NCBI GenBank assembly: GCA_910591455.2
Contig: OU342809.1
Span: 19,757,427-19,821,426 of the forward strand
DNA from: Pholis gunnellus
Lineage: Eukaryota > Chordata > Actinopteri > Perciformes > Pholidae
Direction of reading: 5' to 3'
Length of the DNA stretch: 64,000 bases
Part shown: one piece after another, positions 24,826-36,800 of the stretch
Layout of the letters: each line of letters opens with the position of its first letter
Position numbering within the stretch: position 1 is the first letter of the stretch
The notes under the pieces: model-generated
Databases searched by the model: none
The model's input: the letters and a program-made list of their open reading frames with translations, nothing else
What the model was told of the DNA's origin: nothing
Program-made: the position numbers and the translations under genes

Positions 24826-27800
24826 TTATATGATAGGGGGCAAACACTGAGACTGCTCTTGGCTATCTTTTCTCTCTGTGCCCATTTCCTCCTGAGGCTT
24901 GATGATAATGTGAACGGGCCTCTCTCCACCTCCTTCTTGCTGCTTGGTATCTGTGGACAGCTTCCCCTCATTCTCGCACACCTCCTCCTCCGCTGAGGCC
25001 CCGATGGGCCGCAGACGCTCGGCAGTGGCCATCTTTGTTGCTGTTGCTGTGCCGTCTCTCTTCAGCTTGTCAGTAGTGCTGCTTTCGGAGCTGACCTTCT
25101 CCGCTGTGCCAAAAAAAGACATTAAATGTCAGCTCAAGGTGAACTATTTGAGCTGTTTGTTGTATCTATAATTGTTACTTTTACTTAAAATGTCCTGTAA
25201 ATATGGGTACTATCCTAAGTATATAGTATGGATGATGAAATGGACTGTACTCTTACCAGGCTTGCTGGTCGAACTGTCTGAGACCTTCTTCACTGTTGGC
25301 TTGGTTCTTGGCCGGACTTTGTTGAAATTTCCCTCCAGGATCCACTCGTGCTGTAACCCCTCATCTGGAGTCATACGTTTGGTCGGGTCCCAACTGAAAA
25401 CACGTACAGAAAAAAAAACGTAAGTCTGCTTGTACAGATTGTTGTTTCATCTTATCATTGTTATGTCCTGTTCTGGTAGACAGTCAAGCAGATGTTTAGA
25501 GTGAACATACGTGAGGCAGCGTTTGATGAAGTCTAAGAACAAAGCGTCATTCGTCTTCAACGCAGCTGACAGCTCCTTGGAGTTGGGTCTCCTCTTCTTC
25601 CCCTTGCTATTGATGATGTTCCTCGGGTTTCCTTTTGAGTCTGCACACAATTATCAAATGATATAATCTCGGCACATTGTTCCTATAGCGTAGTCTCACA
25701 CCTTCTGCAAAGCACTGGCCTAGTTATTCATTTATCTTCTGATAACGTTTAGTGGTCTACATTGTTTTCTATAAAGCACGAATGAGATATTAAAAATATC
25801 AGAATAAATTCTCACCAAAGAACAGCCTTCTCCTCGCAGCTGACTGAACAAAATCATTTGGAGGCATCCCAAGAACCTGTAAGTCAAAGTATCAGGACAC
25901 CTTAACAAACTGACGCAACTCAACAACCACATTGGAAAATTGTTGTGCGTTTACATTTCTAAATAAACGTCTTTCCATGTCGTACCTCCATTATGCAGGC
26001 TATCTGCTCCACTTCGCTCTCTCCTGGGAAGATAGGATAGCCTGTGTAGAGTTCAGCAAGGATGCAACCCAGACTCCACATGTCAATGGCCATGCTGTAT
26101 GGGTGACCCAGGATGACCTCTGGGGAGCGGTAGAAGCGGCTCTGGATGTAGGTGTACACTAATGGAAACGAAAGAAGAGACTGTGAGGGATGTAAGATGG
26201 ACATTCTGTGGACCATTTCTTTGACTATCCCGACATAGTTTTGTTACATATTCTCTCAGTTGAGCTTTACGCTCTTACCTCTTTGTTGTTCATAACAGCT
26301 TGATCCAAAGTCAACCACCTTGATGTTCCCCGGCCCTCTCTGAGACAGAAGGATGTTCTCCTGTTGAAAAGTAGAAGCAAAAAAACCTTCAAACAAGTTG
26401 CTTTTATATAATGCAGCTGCAATATAATATTGTTCCACAAGATGGAGCAAAATCCACACTACTGTTCTGGGGAATCAATTATCAACAGCAGTGCAATGAT
26501 TCAGTGCAAAGGAGTGGTCCGCATCAAGTTTTGTTGACTATATTCTAAATTCTGTCTTATATTCTATAGCTCAAAAAAAGGTTCAGGTATTACAGAAACT
26601 ATGAAGTCAGTACCGGTTTGAGGTCGCAGTGGATTATCTTTTCCCTGTGCAGCATCTGCAGGCACCTGAGAAGAGCATGGGTGAACCGACGGATGAGAGC
26701 CAGACTGAAGCCCTGGAAGTTGTTTTTTTTGATGAGCTCGTACAAGTTCACTCTGATGAAAGAAACACACATGATGTCTCGTTAGTTCACGATGCTGTTA
26801 AAACATAAAAAGACTGATAGGATATATTTTCTTTACAATAATCTCTATCTAAGTACTTCCTTGCATAGCAGAGGGAGCTCAGTACGGATTCACTTATAAA
26901 AAGATGCACCACAAGGAGAACTGTTACATGTTCCTCAAATAAACGCTCCGCTAAGTTTGATGTCACTCTACACTTTACATCACACTTGATAAAACATCCA
27001 CTGACTGAGAAGCGCACACGTAAATGATCCTTGATTGTCCACCTACTATTTCTTGCTACATGTAATAAGCATATACTTCTTTAGACTGTGTAACTTGAGC
27101 CTTCACACCATGAAGCAAGAAGGGGTAAGAGATAGGGCTCTAATCAAGGCCTTAACTAAAGGATTCGGTGACAGTAATGCAAGACAAGGTGGCAGTCCCA
27201 GACGTCCTCTAAAGGTCACTCAGCCTGAGTGATACACAGTACTATCTCCCTTCAAATAGATATCAGTTGCATCCCACGCTGCAACACAGATGGCTGAAGG
27301 TACACAGGTGATCACTTAACTCCTGATTGACTGTGGTCACGTAGTGTTAGAATGAATGAATACAGACAAGTGCCTTTGGTAAGACAGTACAGTGACCTAA
27401 TGGTGCTGTTGTATTATTGATTAATAGTAATGTCTATATATTCTCCTGTGAAACTAACCTATGAACATGCAGGCCTGCTTGCTTGCATGCAGAATACGTA
27501 GTAAGTAAGTAGGTAAGACAAACTGAGCTAGGTGCAACACTTTGTCTGTAAACAGGTACCGAAGTCCACAGTCACCAGACGCGTACTAACCCGAGAAGCT
27601 CAAAGGAGATGCAGAGGTGATTTCGGAAGTAAAAGTACTCCTTCATGTGGATGACGTTGTGGAGGTTGTCTTTGTCTTTCCTTTTTATCACATCCAGGAT
27701 CTTCAGCTCAACCAGAGCTTGGTGATGAAACCTACAGAAAAATGTACAGGTGTTAGGTAACTGGAATACAAAAATATTACCTGAGATTTCAACACCATTT

Positions 27801-30800
27801 TATTTCTGAATTTCCAGGTATTGCAGGGCCAGAATGAATGATGTATATGTCTTTAAGCTCTGACATTCTAAATAGTGATAAATAGCAGCAGTCTTTGGAA
27901 ATGTTTGACTATCTGAATATTTCTGCTGTTGATTATCTCTTTGTTTGTCCCTGCACATCAATCCCTGGATATGTCTTTATCAACCAAACACAATCCTCTC
28001 CATGGAAAGATAAGCAGAGTTCTCCTGAGGCAAGCACTTTGCACCATTTTGTTTTCTGCATTATTGAAGTGGCGGTTAAGACCGATGACTCCTGCATCTA
28101 ACCTACAGGACTCGCAGGTAAGATAACACCACGGGTTCCGACTTCCATCATGCTAAATCAAGATCTCAACAATTTGACAAGGGTTCGCGGCCAAGGCATT
28201 TGGGATATCAGATCTCAGATGAATGCCACAAATGGACTCCTTGATTGCGATGAATAACTTATTATATAGAGAATCTATTTATTAAACCATAATTTTAAGA
28301 TCTTTTCCAGGAAAGGCCCAAACAAAAGGTGAATTGGTCAGAATAAAATGAAACAAATCTGAATGAAATATGTGAGTGTACTCGTACCTTTTCTTATTGC
28401 GTATCATCTTAATGGCTACGAGTTCGTTGTTCTTGTGGTCCAGGCATTTCAGGACCTGCCCAAAGGAGCCTTTCCCAATCACTTCAAGCACTTCAAACCT
28501 GTATCCTATATGGTCATGCAGCACCTGAACAAGCAAAAGGAAGAGCACTGTGAATATTTGAGCATTATGCACTGCATGTTTTTACTGAAATAAAAAAATA
28601 TCCATCACTTAATAATAATAATAATAATAACAACGTGAATATACATGTTATTTACTCGATGACAACACCGTTGATGGGCTGTACACCATGCTCACTCACA
28701 CTCATCTGCTGTGCGCTATAGTTTCAACTGTACTTTGCTATAACTGTCAGTTCAAGCTTGCGACAGTGAGGTGAGCCTCAATAGAGTCTAAACAGTGGTC
28801 AAGTCGCTCAGCCTCAAACAGCTCATTCATCACACATCGTTTAACAAATAACTGCCTGTCAGTCGGCTAAATATATACAAGACAGTTCAGCCTGTTCTCA
28901 CCGTGCTGGATGACCTTAGTTCAGTTTATTGTGTACAGTATTAAACAATGAAGTCAGCCCAACAGACCTGCTGCTGGATTGAGGTCATATGAAGGCGTCT
29001 GGTCATGTACAGTTCATCTTACGCAGGTTGAAAGCATGCATGCGTGTGTGAAATGATAATTGATGAGTCTTCACATTTTCAGTTAATCTTCTTATTTTTT
29101 TAATTATATAAATTTCATGTTTCTACACAATTGACACATGTACGTACTTTTCTGAATAACCATGGGGCCATTTATAGAACTATACTGGTGGTTTGCAAAT
29201 CAACAAAACTATGACTTTAGTTCTTGCTAGCACTTTATGAAAACTGACTTTCTTCAAATCTGCTCGAGAGATACAGCAAAACAATTCCACATGGTGAACA
29301 TTCAGTCACCTTTATTAGCAAACTCTTTGGACGGGGCATTCAAGTGCCTCTGGGAGACGTTATCAGGTAAGACTTGGGAGTTGAAAAACAGTAAACTTTT
29401 TCAGTCCAAGATGCTTATTTGCATCTTTTACATGATATTTCTAGAAAGTTTGCATGCCAGGCTTGAGTTTCAACACTTTGCTTGTAATTGTTTAACCACA
29501 GAACAATAACACAACATATGAATTGTTGGAAGAGTTGGAGTATCTGCGAGATTGGAGCTGCTTCTTCCCCGGACTGCAAGGGCCGTGTGGTGCTAAAGAC
29601 ACCATACAAGCTGCTTAGCAGAAAACAGTAAAAGAAAATGACTACTAAAAACTAAAATGTAACTGTAAAGGCCTCAGGGTTTGACCCTTGGGGTTTTCGT
29701 AAGACTGCGCCAGCCGAAAAACGGCTGCCTGAGCGAATCTAGTTCCGCTTAATGCAAGGAGGACACAGATGGTTCTTGTTTTTTTGCTTACAGTTGCGTG
29801 TCTGAGGGAGAAGTTCCTCTAGCACACTGACTGGGCCCCATGTCACAGTTCCCCTTATCAGGGGGCCGATCACACACACCCACAAGCATGAAACATATCA
29901 AAAAGGACCACTGTGTTAAGATTGCTCGATCAATATTTAGGATGATTAATAGTGCATCCATAGAGGCTTCAACGTGTAGGCCTGAACCCATTAAGGTAAC
30001 GTGCGCCAGTTAGGCAAGAGAGTACACATAACAAGACTACTCGATTATTTTAATCATAGGCTGGGCAACAAACTGTATTCTGATTTTGCATTATGAGTTG
30101 TATTATGACTGATATTATGTTTTTATGATGTTGTCCTTTCTTGATCTTTTATGAGTGAAATGGATTAATGTCATACCCTGAACACTGTTAAACATATGTT
30201 TGTACAGAAGTTATCACAAGGGAGCAAGGGGGGGGTGCAAGAAGTCCTGGGTACAGGGATGCAGATAATGTGACCTGATTACAAAGAAAACGAGGAAGTC
30301 AGGGTTCAGACCAAGGGCAGGTGCAGTGTGAGACATTCGTCAAATCACAAGACGGCTGTCAAAAGGCAACTGCCAAAAGAGGATCTGGCCCCCTAAGACA
30401 GAAAGGAGGGGGACAACAAATCCCCCTCTTGAGAGTATAAAAAATCTCGATTTTTAAATGTTCGGGGCACTAGTAGGGAAGGTAGACATATAGTCTTTTG
30501 AAGGCATAAGCCTTAATTTGCTCAGGACTTTTTGTAAACTCCGTGTCTCACTGAGTGTCAGAGGTTTTTCAGTCTTTTCAATTTTGTTCTTTACCTTATT
30601 TGTTATCATTTTTGTATGCATTGGGACCTAAATAGGAAACTTGTAATTGGCAGAAAATAAATAAGTAAACTTTTAGCGCTTCGTCAAAGATTCTTTTTCC
30701 ATCACATCGGTGACTTCCAGCCTCCAGCCAGGAAAACTGAGAGAACTGAGGCCTGAAGGACAAGTAAGGGATCTGATTTGTTCTCTTAGATTAGGGTATC

Positions 30801-33800
30801 TTGCTGCAATATACTCCTAATATTTCCTGGTGGAAGATTTGAGAGAAATTAGGCCCGCAGAGAGTCGGGGATCTGATGTTTTCTCTCAGATTAAAATATA
30901 ATTACTCTTATATAGTAATTGTGTTTAAAGAACCTGAAATAAATTAGGCCCAAACCAACGAAACGGGTTGCCGCCATAGGCTCGCAACCTAGTGTAACAG
31001 GGGAGGGGATCAGATTGTTTATTTCAGAATAAAATAATTATATTGTGAATCACGCTGCAGCCATAGAGTTGCAGTAGCATATAAATAAAATGGAAGACGA
31101 CCGACAAACAGAATTTAGCTCAGAGGCGAGCGAGGAAGTCCACCCAAGAAATCAAACACCATACTCGGCAAACCCAGAGAGATTAAATCCAGATCCCCAC
31201 GACTACACGGATCCAATTAGCTATTGTAGAGACATGGTAAGACTCAGGGATCCATCCGCTCCGCCACCGTATGATCCAGAACAAGCCACCCTAATTTCGG
31301 TGCTTCAAGACCAAGAGGAGACCGGCACCACAGCACCCACTCCCAGACGTAATGTCACGCAGACAGAAATCAGCCGCTTAACGAATAATGTAGGCAGACT
31401 GACATTAGTCCAAGGCAGAGTACAAGACCTAGACCTAACCGACCACCCGTGTGTAATGATTAACCCGGCCCCTCCCCCTTCTGACCTGGGTGAGCCCAGC
31501 CCTGCGCCAGCGGTCCTTCCGAATGTTGTGGGCTCTGCCCCACCCGGGTCCACGGTCAAGGTGGGTGAAGATGCGAATAGCTTGAACAAACAGGTACCGG
31601 AGGGTACGCGTGACTATGTCTGGCCCCCGGAGCGCGTGGATATGAGGGAGCTCGAAGGACAGCGCGAGCGGCATGACCGCTACTCATACGGTAACCAGAC
31701 CAGCCTGGGGTGGGGGACCCAACTCAAGTTCTTCATGGTACGCGAAGGGGATCCTATACGGTCGGTGACGGACTGGATGATCGGTCTGAGCTGCAACTGG
31801 ATGTGGCTGGCCTATGCGGCCATGGGCCCTAATCGGTACCCGCACACCGAGACCTGGGACTGGACTATTCGTGGCGTGGTCAGGGCTCCTTGGATGCTGG
31901 GGACTAGTGTCCTGGTGGGTTTCCTCCCGCATACTCGGGTACCGGTCCGGTTGGGCCTGGCCAGGTGCGCGGTCTGGCGTTATGTTCACCCCGTAGGACA
32001 CTGGGCCCGTGTGGCCTGCATAGACTACAACGAGGAGTGTGTGGAGGAGTTCGTTATATGGGACTACCGAGTCAACCGCCGACTGTGGCGTCTCGGACAT
32101 GAAATTCTGACCTATTGAGTATGGCACGTTACCGTGTTGGTGCTCATGAGACCCTGGACATTGACTTTTCTGCTCTGCTGGAATGGTGTATCGGGTGCCT
32201 TGGGACAATGTATGTGTTTATTGATGTGGTGAGTGATTTACTTTTGGTGTAGGAAAAAAAAAAGAGAGGAAAAAAAAAAAAAAAAGATTTTATCTGTTAT
32301 GCTTGTATTTTTATGATTTTGTTTCAATGAAGGATGAGGTGGGTTTTTGATTTTTCCTTTGATGAGGTTTTGACGAATGGTCTACCGAATTTAGGTTGTG
32401 GTTTTGTTTTTCTTTTCTTTCATACTTTGTTTCTGTTGAACTTTTTATCTTCTTATTCCTGTTCTGGATATTTCGAGGTTATCGATCAGGGGTCCGTGAA
32501 TTCGGTTCCTGTGCGATTTTATATGTGTGTATATGATGTTCTGTTTTACATGTATCCGGGGCTATCCGAGAGAGGGTGTTAGAAGAATTAGCGAATGAGC
32601 CCGGATAGTGATGACGATGGTTGATCTGGGAATTAACTATCTCACTGTGATAGGCAGTGCTGAAAGATTTGGTTCAGTGGAGGAAAGTGTTGGGCGTTTA
32701 TTTGTGGCCTATGGATTGCCGGTGGAAGCTACTCACAATTCGCAAGAGAGGGTGTTGGAAGAGTTGGAGTATCTGCGAGATTGGAGCTGCTTCTTCCCCG
32801 GACTGCCAGGGCCGTGTGGTGCTAAAGACACCATACAAGCTGCTTAGCAGAAAACAGTAAAAGAAAATGACTACTAAAAACTAAAATGTAACTGTAAAGG
32901 CCTCAGGGTTTGACCCTTGGGGTTTTCGTAAGACTGCGCCAGCCGAAAAACGGCTGCCTGAGCGAATCTAGTTCCGCTTAATGCAAGGAGGACACAGATG
33001 GTTCTTGTTTTTTTGCTTACAGTGTCGTGTCTGAGGGAGAAGTTCCTCTAGCACACTGACTGGGCCCCATGTCACAGTTCCCCTTATCAGGGGGCCGATC
33101 ACACACACCCACAAGCATGAAACATATCAAAAAGGACCACTGTGTTAAGATTGCTCGATCAATATTTAGGATGATTAATAGTGCATCCATAGAGGCTTCA
33201 ACGTGTAGGCCTGAACCCATTAAGGTAACGTGCGCCAGTTAGGCAAGAGAGTACATATAACAAGAATACTCGATTATTTTAATCATAGGCTGGGCAACAA
33301 ACTGTAGTATGATTTTGCATTATGAGTTGTATTATGACTGATATTATGTTTTTATGATGTTGTCCTTTCTTGATCTTTTATGAGTGAAATGGATTAATGT
33401 CATACCCTGAACACTGTTAAACATATGTTTGTACAGAAGTTATCACAAGGGAGCAAGGGGGGGGGGGTGCAAGAAGTCCTGGGTACAGGGATGCAGATAA
33501 TGTGACCTGATTACAAAGAAAACGAGGAAGTCAGGGTTCAGACCAAGGGCAGGTGCAGTGTGAGGAAACTTGTAATTGGCAGAAAATAAATAAGTAAACT
33601 TTTAGCGCTTCGTCAAAGATTCTTTTTCCATCCCACCGGTGACCTCCAGCCTCCGGGAGAGGGGACACCTCTTCGGGGACGAGATCAACCCCTGCAGGTA
33701 AGCAAGGATCCATGCACAGCCACACGACTGATTGCTCCTTCAGCACACACCACATACACCTGTTTCTAAAAAAGTAGGGAGAGATCCGTGGGATACTGGC

Positions 33801-36800
33801 TAGAGCTTAATATCTGTTAGGCTCTGATCCAGGGGGTAATAAATTAAGAACAGCTTCTACTTTATGAGAACCGGGAAAAATATTAAGAATTTCTAAAAAG
33901 ACAGTTGACTGTTGAGATTAAAATTGAGAAGTTGATCGTAGACCAGATACTCAGTGTTAACTTAAGGTAATTAACTGGCGAGATCAAATAACTTTGCACA
34001 AAGGTTAAAAGGTTCATATTGGTGATTTATTACTTTGTGGTGAAAGCGACATCTCGTCGGGGATTCTCTTAACTAATCAGTCCAAACAGAGGCCAACGAT
34101 AAACTTAGGTCAGTTGAGTGGAATAATAATAGAGGTAAATCAGAGGGGCTCCGGCCCGCCTCCCCCTTCTCGCCGCGCCCCTGCGGCACAGGAGCCACTC
34201 ACCGGGGGAGACCGGACCTCGGGACAAGAGCCCCGTTGATCACCCTGAGGGCAGACGGGGATTCTGTCCCTCGCCGCCGAGGATCCGAGTAAGGGTGCAT
34301 GCAGTCACTCCGAAAGATCCTTGGTCAACCCCTGTCCGTCTCGGACGGAGAGCCTCTGTTCATTTGTAAACCATACTTGTGATTAAAACTTGGATTCTGA
34401 TTAAAAGGGAAAAACAAGAAATTTTAAATAAAAATAAAAACTTATTTTTATTAATTAAAATTTTTCTTTAATATATATATATATAACAAAAGGCGCGCGG
34501 AAGTATAGCTTCGAAAACGTAGCGTGCCACAGAATAAAAGAAAACAGACTTAATGTTTTGCGACAGACCAACCATCTTACCCTGACGTAGCTTCCATGCT
34601 CGTCATCGTATCCACAGTTCTGCGGTGTGCCTTGGGAACCCTCGATCTTCTGAGAGCCCAGACCGAGGAACCAGATCTCTGCGTAGTCCATGATTTCCTC
34701 CTGCTCAAACTCTGTCAACCGGTCCTGGAAGTTCTTCAGTGCCTCTGCAACAGAAAGTAAGAGGAGGAGGGTGCGATGAGTCACTATCATATTGATTACA
34801 CCTCTGCCAAGAGAGGAGGATTGTGAACAATCGTCTTCAATGCCGGCATGCTATTTTTACGGCATCAAAACGAAATGTTACTTAGTTACAAGCCTGTCTT
34901 GAAACACCCCCGAAAGATTCAAAATGTCAGATAACGACTCTGTAATTCTCTTGTATTGTATTCTTATCCACAATATCATACCGATGGGGGACATGGGTAA
35001 CTTTTGTCCCTCAAATTCCTTTTCTTTCTCCAGCTTGTTGCTGAAAATCTTGCTGTTGCGGGAGACGGACACTTTATCCATTGCTGCACCAATACGCATG
35101 CTGAATTGCTGGGTATGCTTCGGCCTCTCATCCTGTACAATACACACACACAGAGACAGCAGAGACCCTTTGTAATTATGAGCAAATAACAGATAAAGTA
35201 ACAACATTTCACAGTCCCTGCGTTTCTCAGTTTTGAGTTATATAAGCTACAGAGAGAAATATTGATGCTCTATTCTTTGTTTCCATCAGAAACATCACAA
35301 TGCAAAACGAGCTGCCACTGTAGGATATCACAGGCTGCTGGTGTATGAGGGCCTCACCGGGTGTGTCTGGTAGTTGTTTTGGCCCACTTTGTTGGCAATT
35401 TGGGGCAGGATGTTGTCCGACTGCTGGTGTTGGTTTTTGGCATTGCTGACCACCACCTGGACCACCGGTGGCTCAAGCTGAGGCAGGGTCCCTACACCAG
35501 GGCCAAACTTCTGTAAACCAGAGGGATTGTTTAAATGTTACTGCCTTGAATAAAGAAATTGGAAACAATAAAGTTACATGAAAACACTTAACAGAGACAC
35601 AAATAAAGCAGTGTGACTAAAGATTTTTATGAATTCAGTCTAATTCAGAAAAAAAGAGAATAATCAGGAAAATCAACAAAGCAAATGGCCAATTTCCACA
35701 GCTAGAAGGCTTTTAAGATCTTTTCCGGTAGGGAATAGCCCACTGTGTTTCAATTAATTATTATTTTTTCACTGTCGCTAAAAGCTTGTTACAAGCCCTT
35801 GTCGGGCTCCAACTCGTCAATTGTGGTTTGTGTTCTCAGCTCGCGATCTACATCCTTTTCACATGCATTTCATCTGCGGAGGCTCAGGTGACCAGGAACC
35901 CCAGCGAGCGGCGGCTGGAATTACTGATCAGGTTGAGAGTGAAATGGGGACAAAGCCTGTGAGGCTGGGTACTGACACAGTCTGTCCGTAGTGGCTCTGT
36001 GGGGGAGGTGAAGAGCAGCAACCTGCTTTTCACTGGCTGCCATGCTGCTTGCTCTGACAGCATGATTACATGTGTCACAGCCTGGCAATGATGGGCAAAA
36101 TTAGACCTCTGTCCTGTGCCAAGTTCTCTGGGAAAAAGGAGATATCCTATGGACGAGTATCTGTGTCAAGAAGGGCGTTATACAGTATATTGTAAGACAT
36201 GTTTTCCCTTACTGAGCTGCAATCCCACTCAAATTTCAGGTGGAAAATTCAAAACAGAGCTTCCTCTACATCCTGCGTCCTTTCATGTAGCCTTCAGCAA
36301 TGTACTGCATTAGCAACATAATCAATTATTTCATATAATAATTATTAACAGCATTCCAGGGAAAAAAGCTTTCCCCATCCATACAGTAGATAGTTTGTAC
36401 ATCTCACGTGTTAGGGGCTGCTGCAGGATCTGCCAACTTGGTTATGACGCATAGAGATAGGGCTAAATATAGTTGCCAGCACCTGCCACAACAGGCAAAG
36501 GAAGTAAACATAGTTACATACCTGTACATAACCGGGGCCATGCTGCTTAAAGAAGCTGCACTTGTATCAATGGAAATCTGTGATGCGTTACATCACATAA
36601 CCACATATGTGCAGACAGATGTCTACAGCTGCATTTATGATTTTCTAAGGAGTATGTCAATATAAAAGACCTGAGTTGTGACTATCACCATTTACATGCT
36701 TTAGTGAGGCTCTTCTTTTTCAACAAGCTGCTCGGTTAATGATCAAAACAATATAACAAGCATCGATGAGGCATATCCAAGCCTTTTATTTCTAATAGGA

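Larger units (their letters stand above)
29524..33648 (+). mobile_element. Non-autonomous LTR retroelement inside a dyrk4 intron
   Basis: Two direct repeats, 29524-30719 and 32753-33648, both start with TGTTGGAAGAG and end near CTCCA/TTCCA. A purine tract (AAGAGAGGG, 32744-32752) precedes the second copy, as a 3' polypurine tract should. The first copy has a TATA box and AATAAA. Between them lie a structured leader, a 342-codon ORF with late-domain motifs and a short ORF that enters the 3' LTR. No protease, RT, RNase H or integrase motif is visible. It runs antisense to dyrk4. No primer-binding site starting with TGG was found at the 5' LTR edge and no target-site duplication was found (GAAT on the left). 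The class is not settled: a retrovirus-derived deletion element is my best guess, and an ORF overlapping the LTR recalls spumaviruses. Confidence 0.75.

Noticed and set aside
29524..30725. Reading the 5' repeat as the end of a tandemly duplicated gene, because it contains the tail of the 79-codon ORF
   Set aside because: The repeat edge coincides with a polypurine tract and a TG start in the 3' copy, so LTR overlap by the ORF is simpler than gene duplication.
31684..32208. 174-codon minus-strand frame
   Set aside because: Antisense shadow of the GC-rich retroelement ORF at 31090-32118. It has no independent start context or domain.
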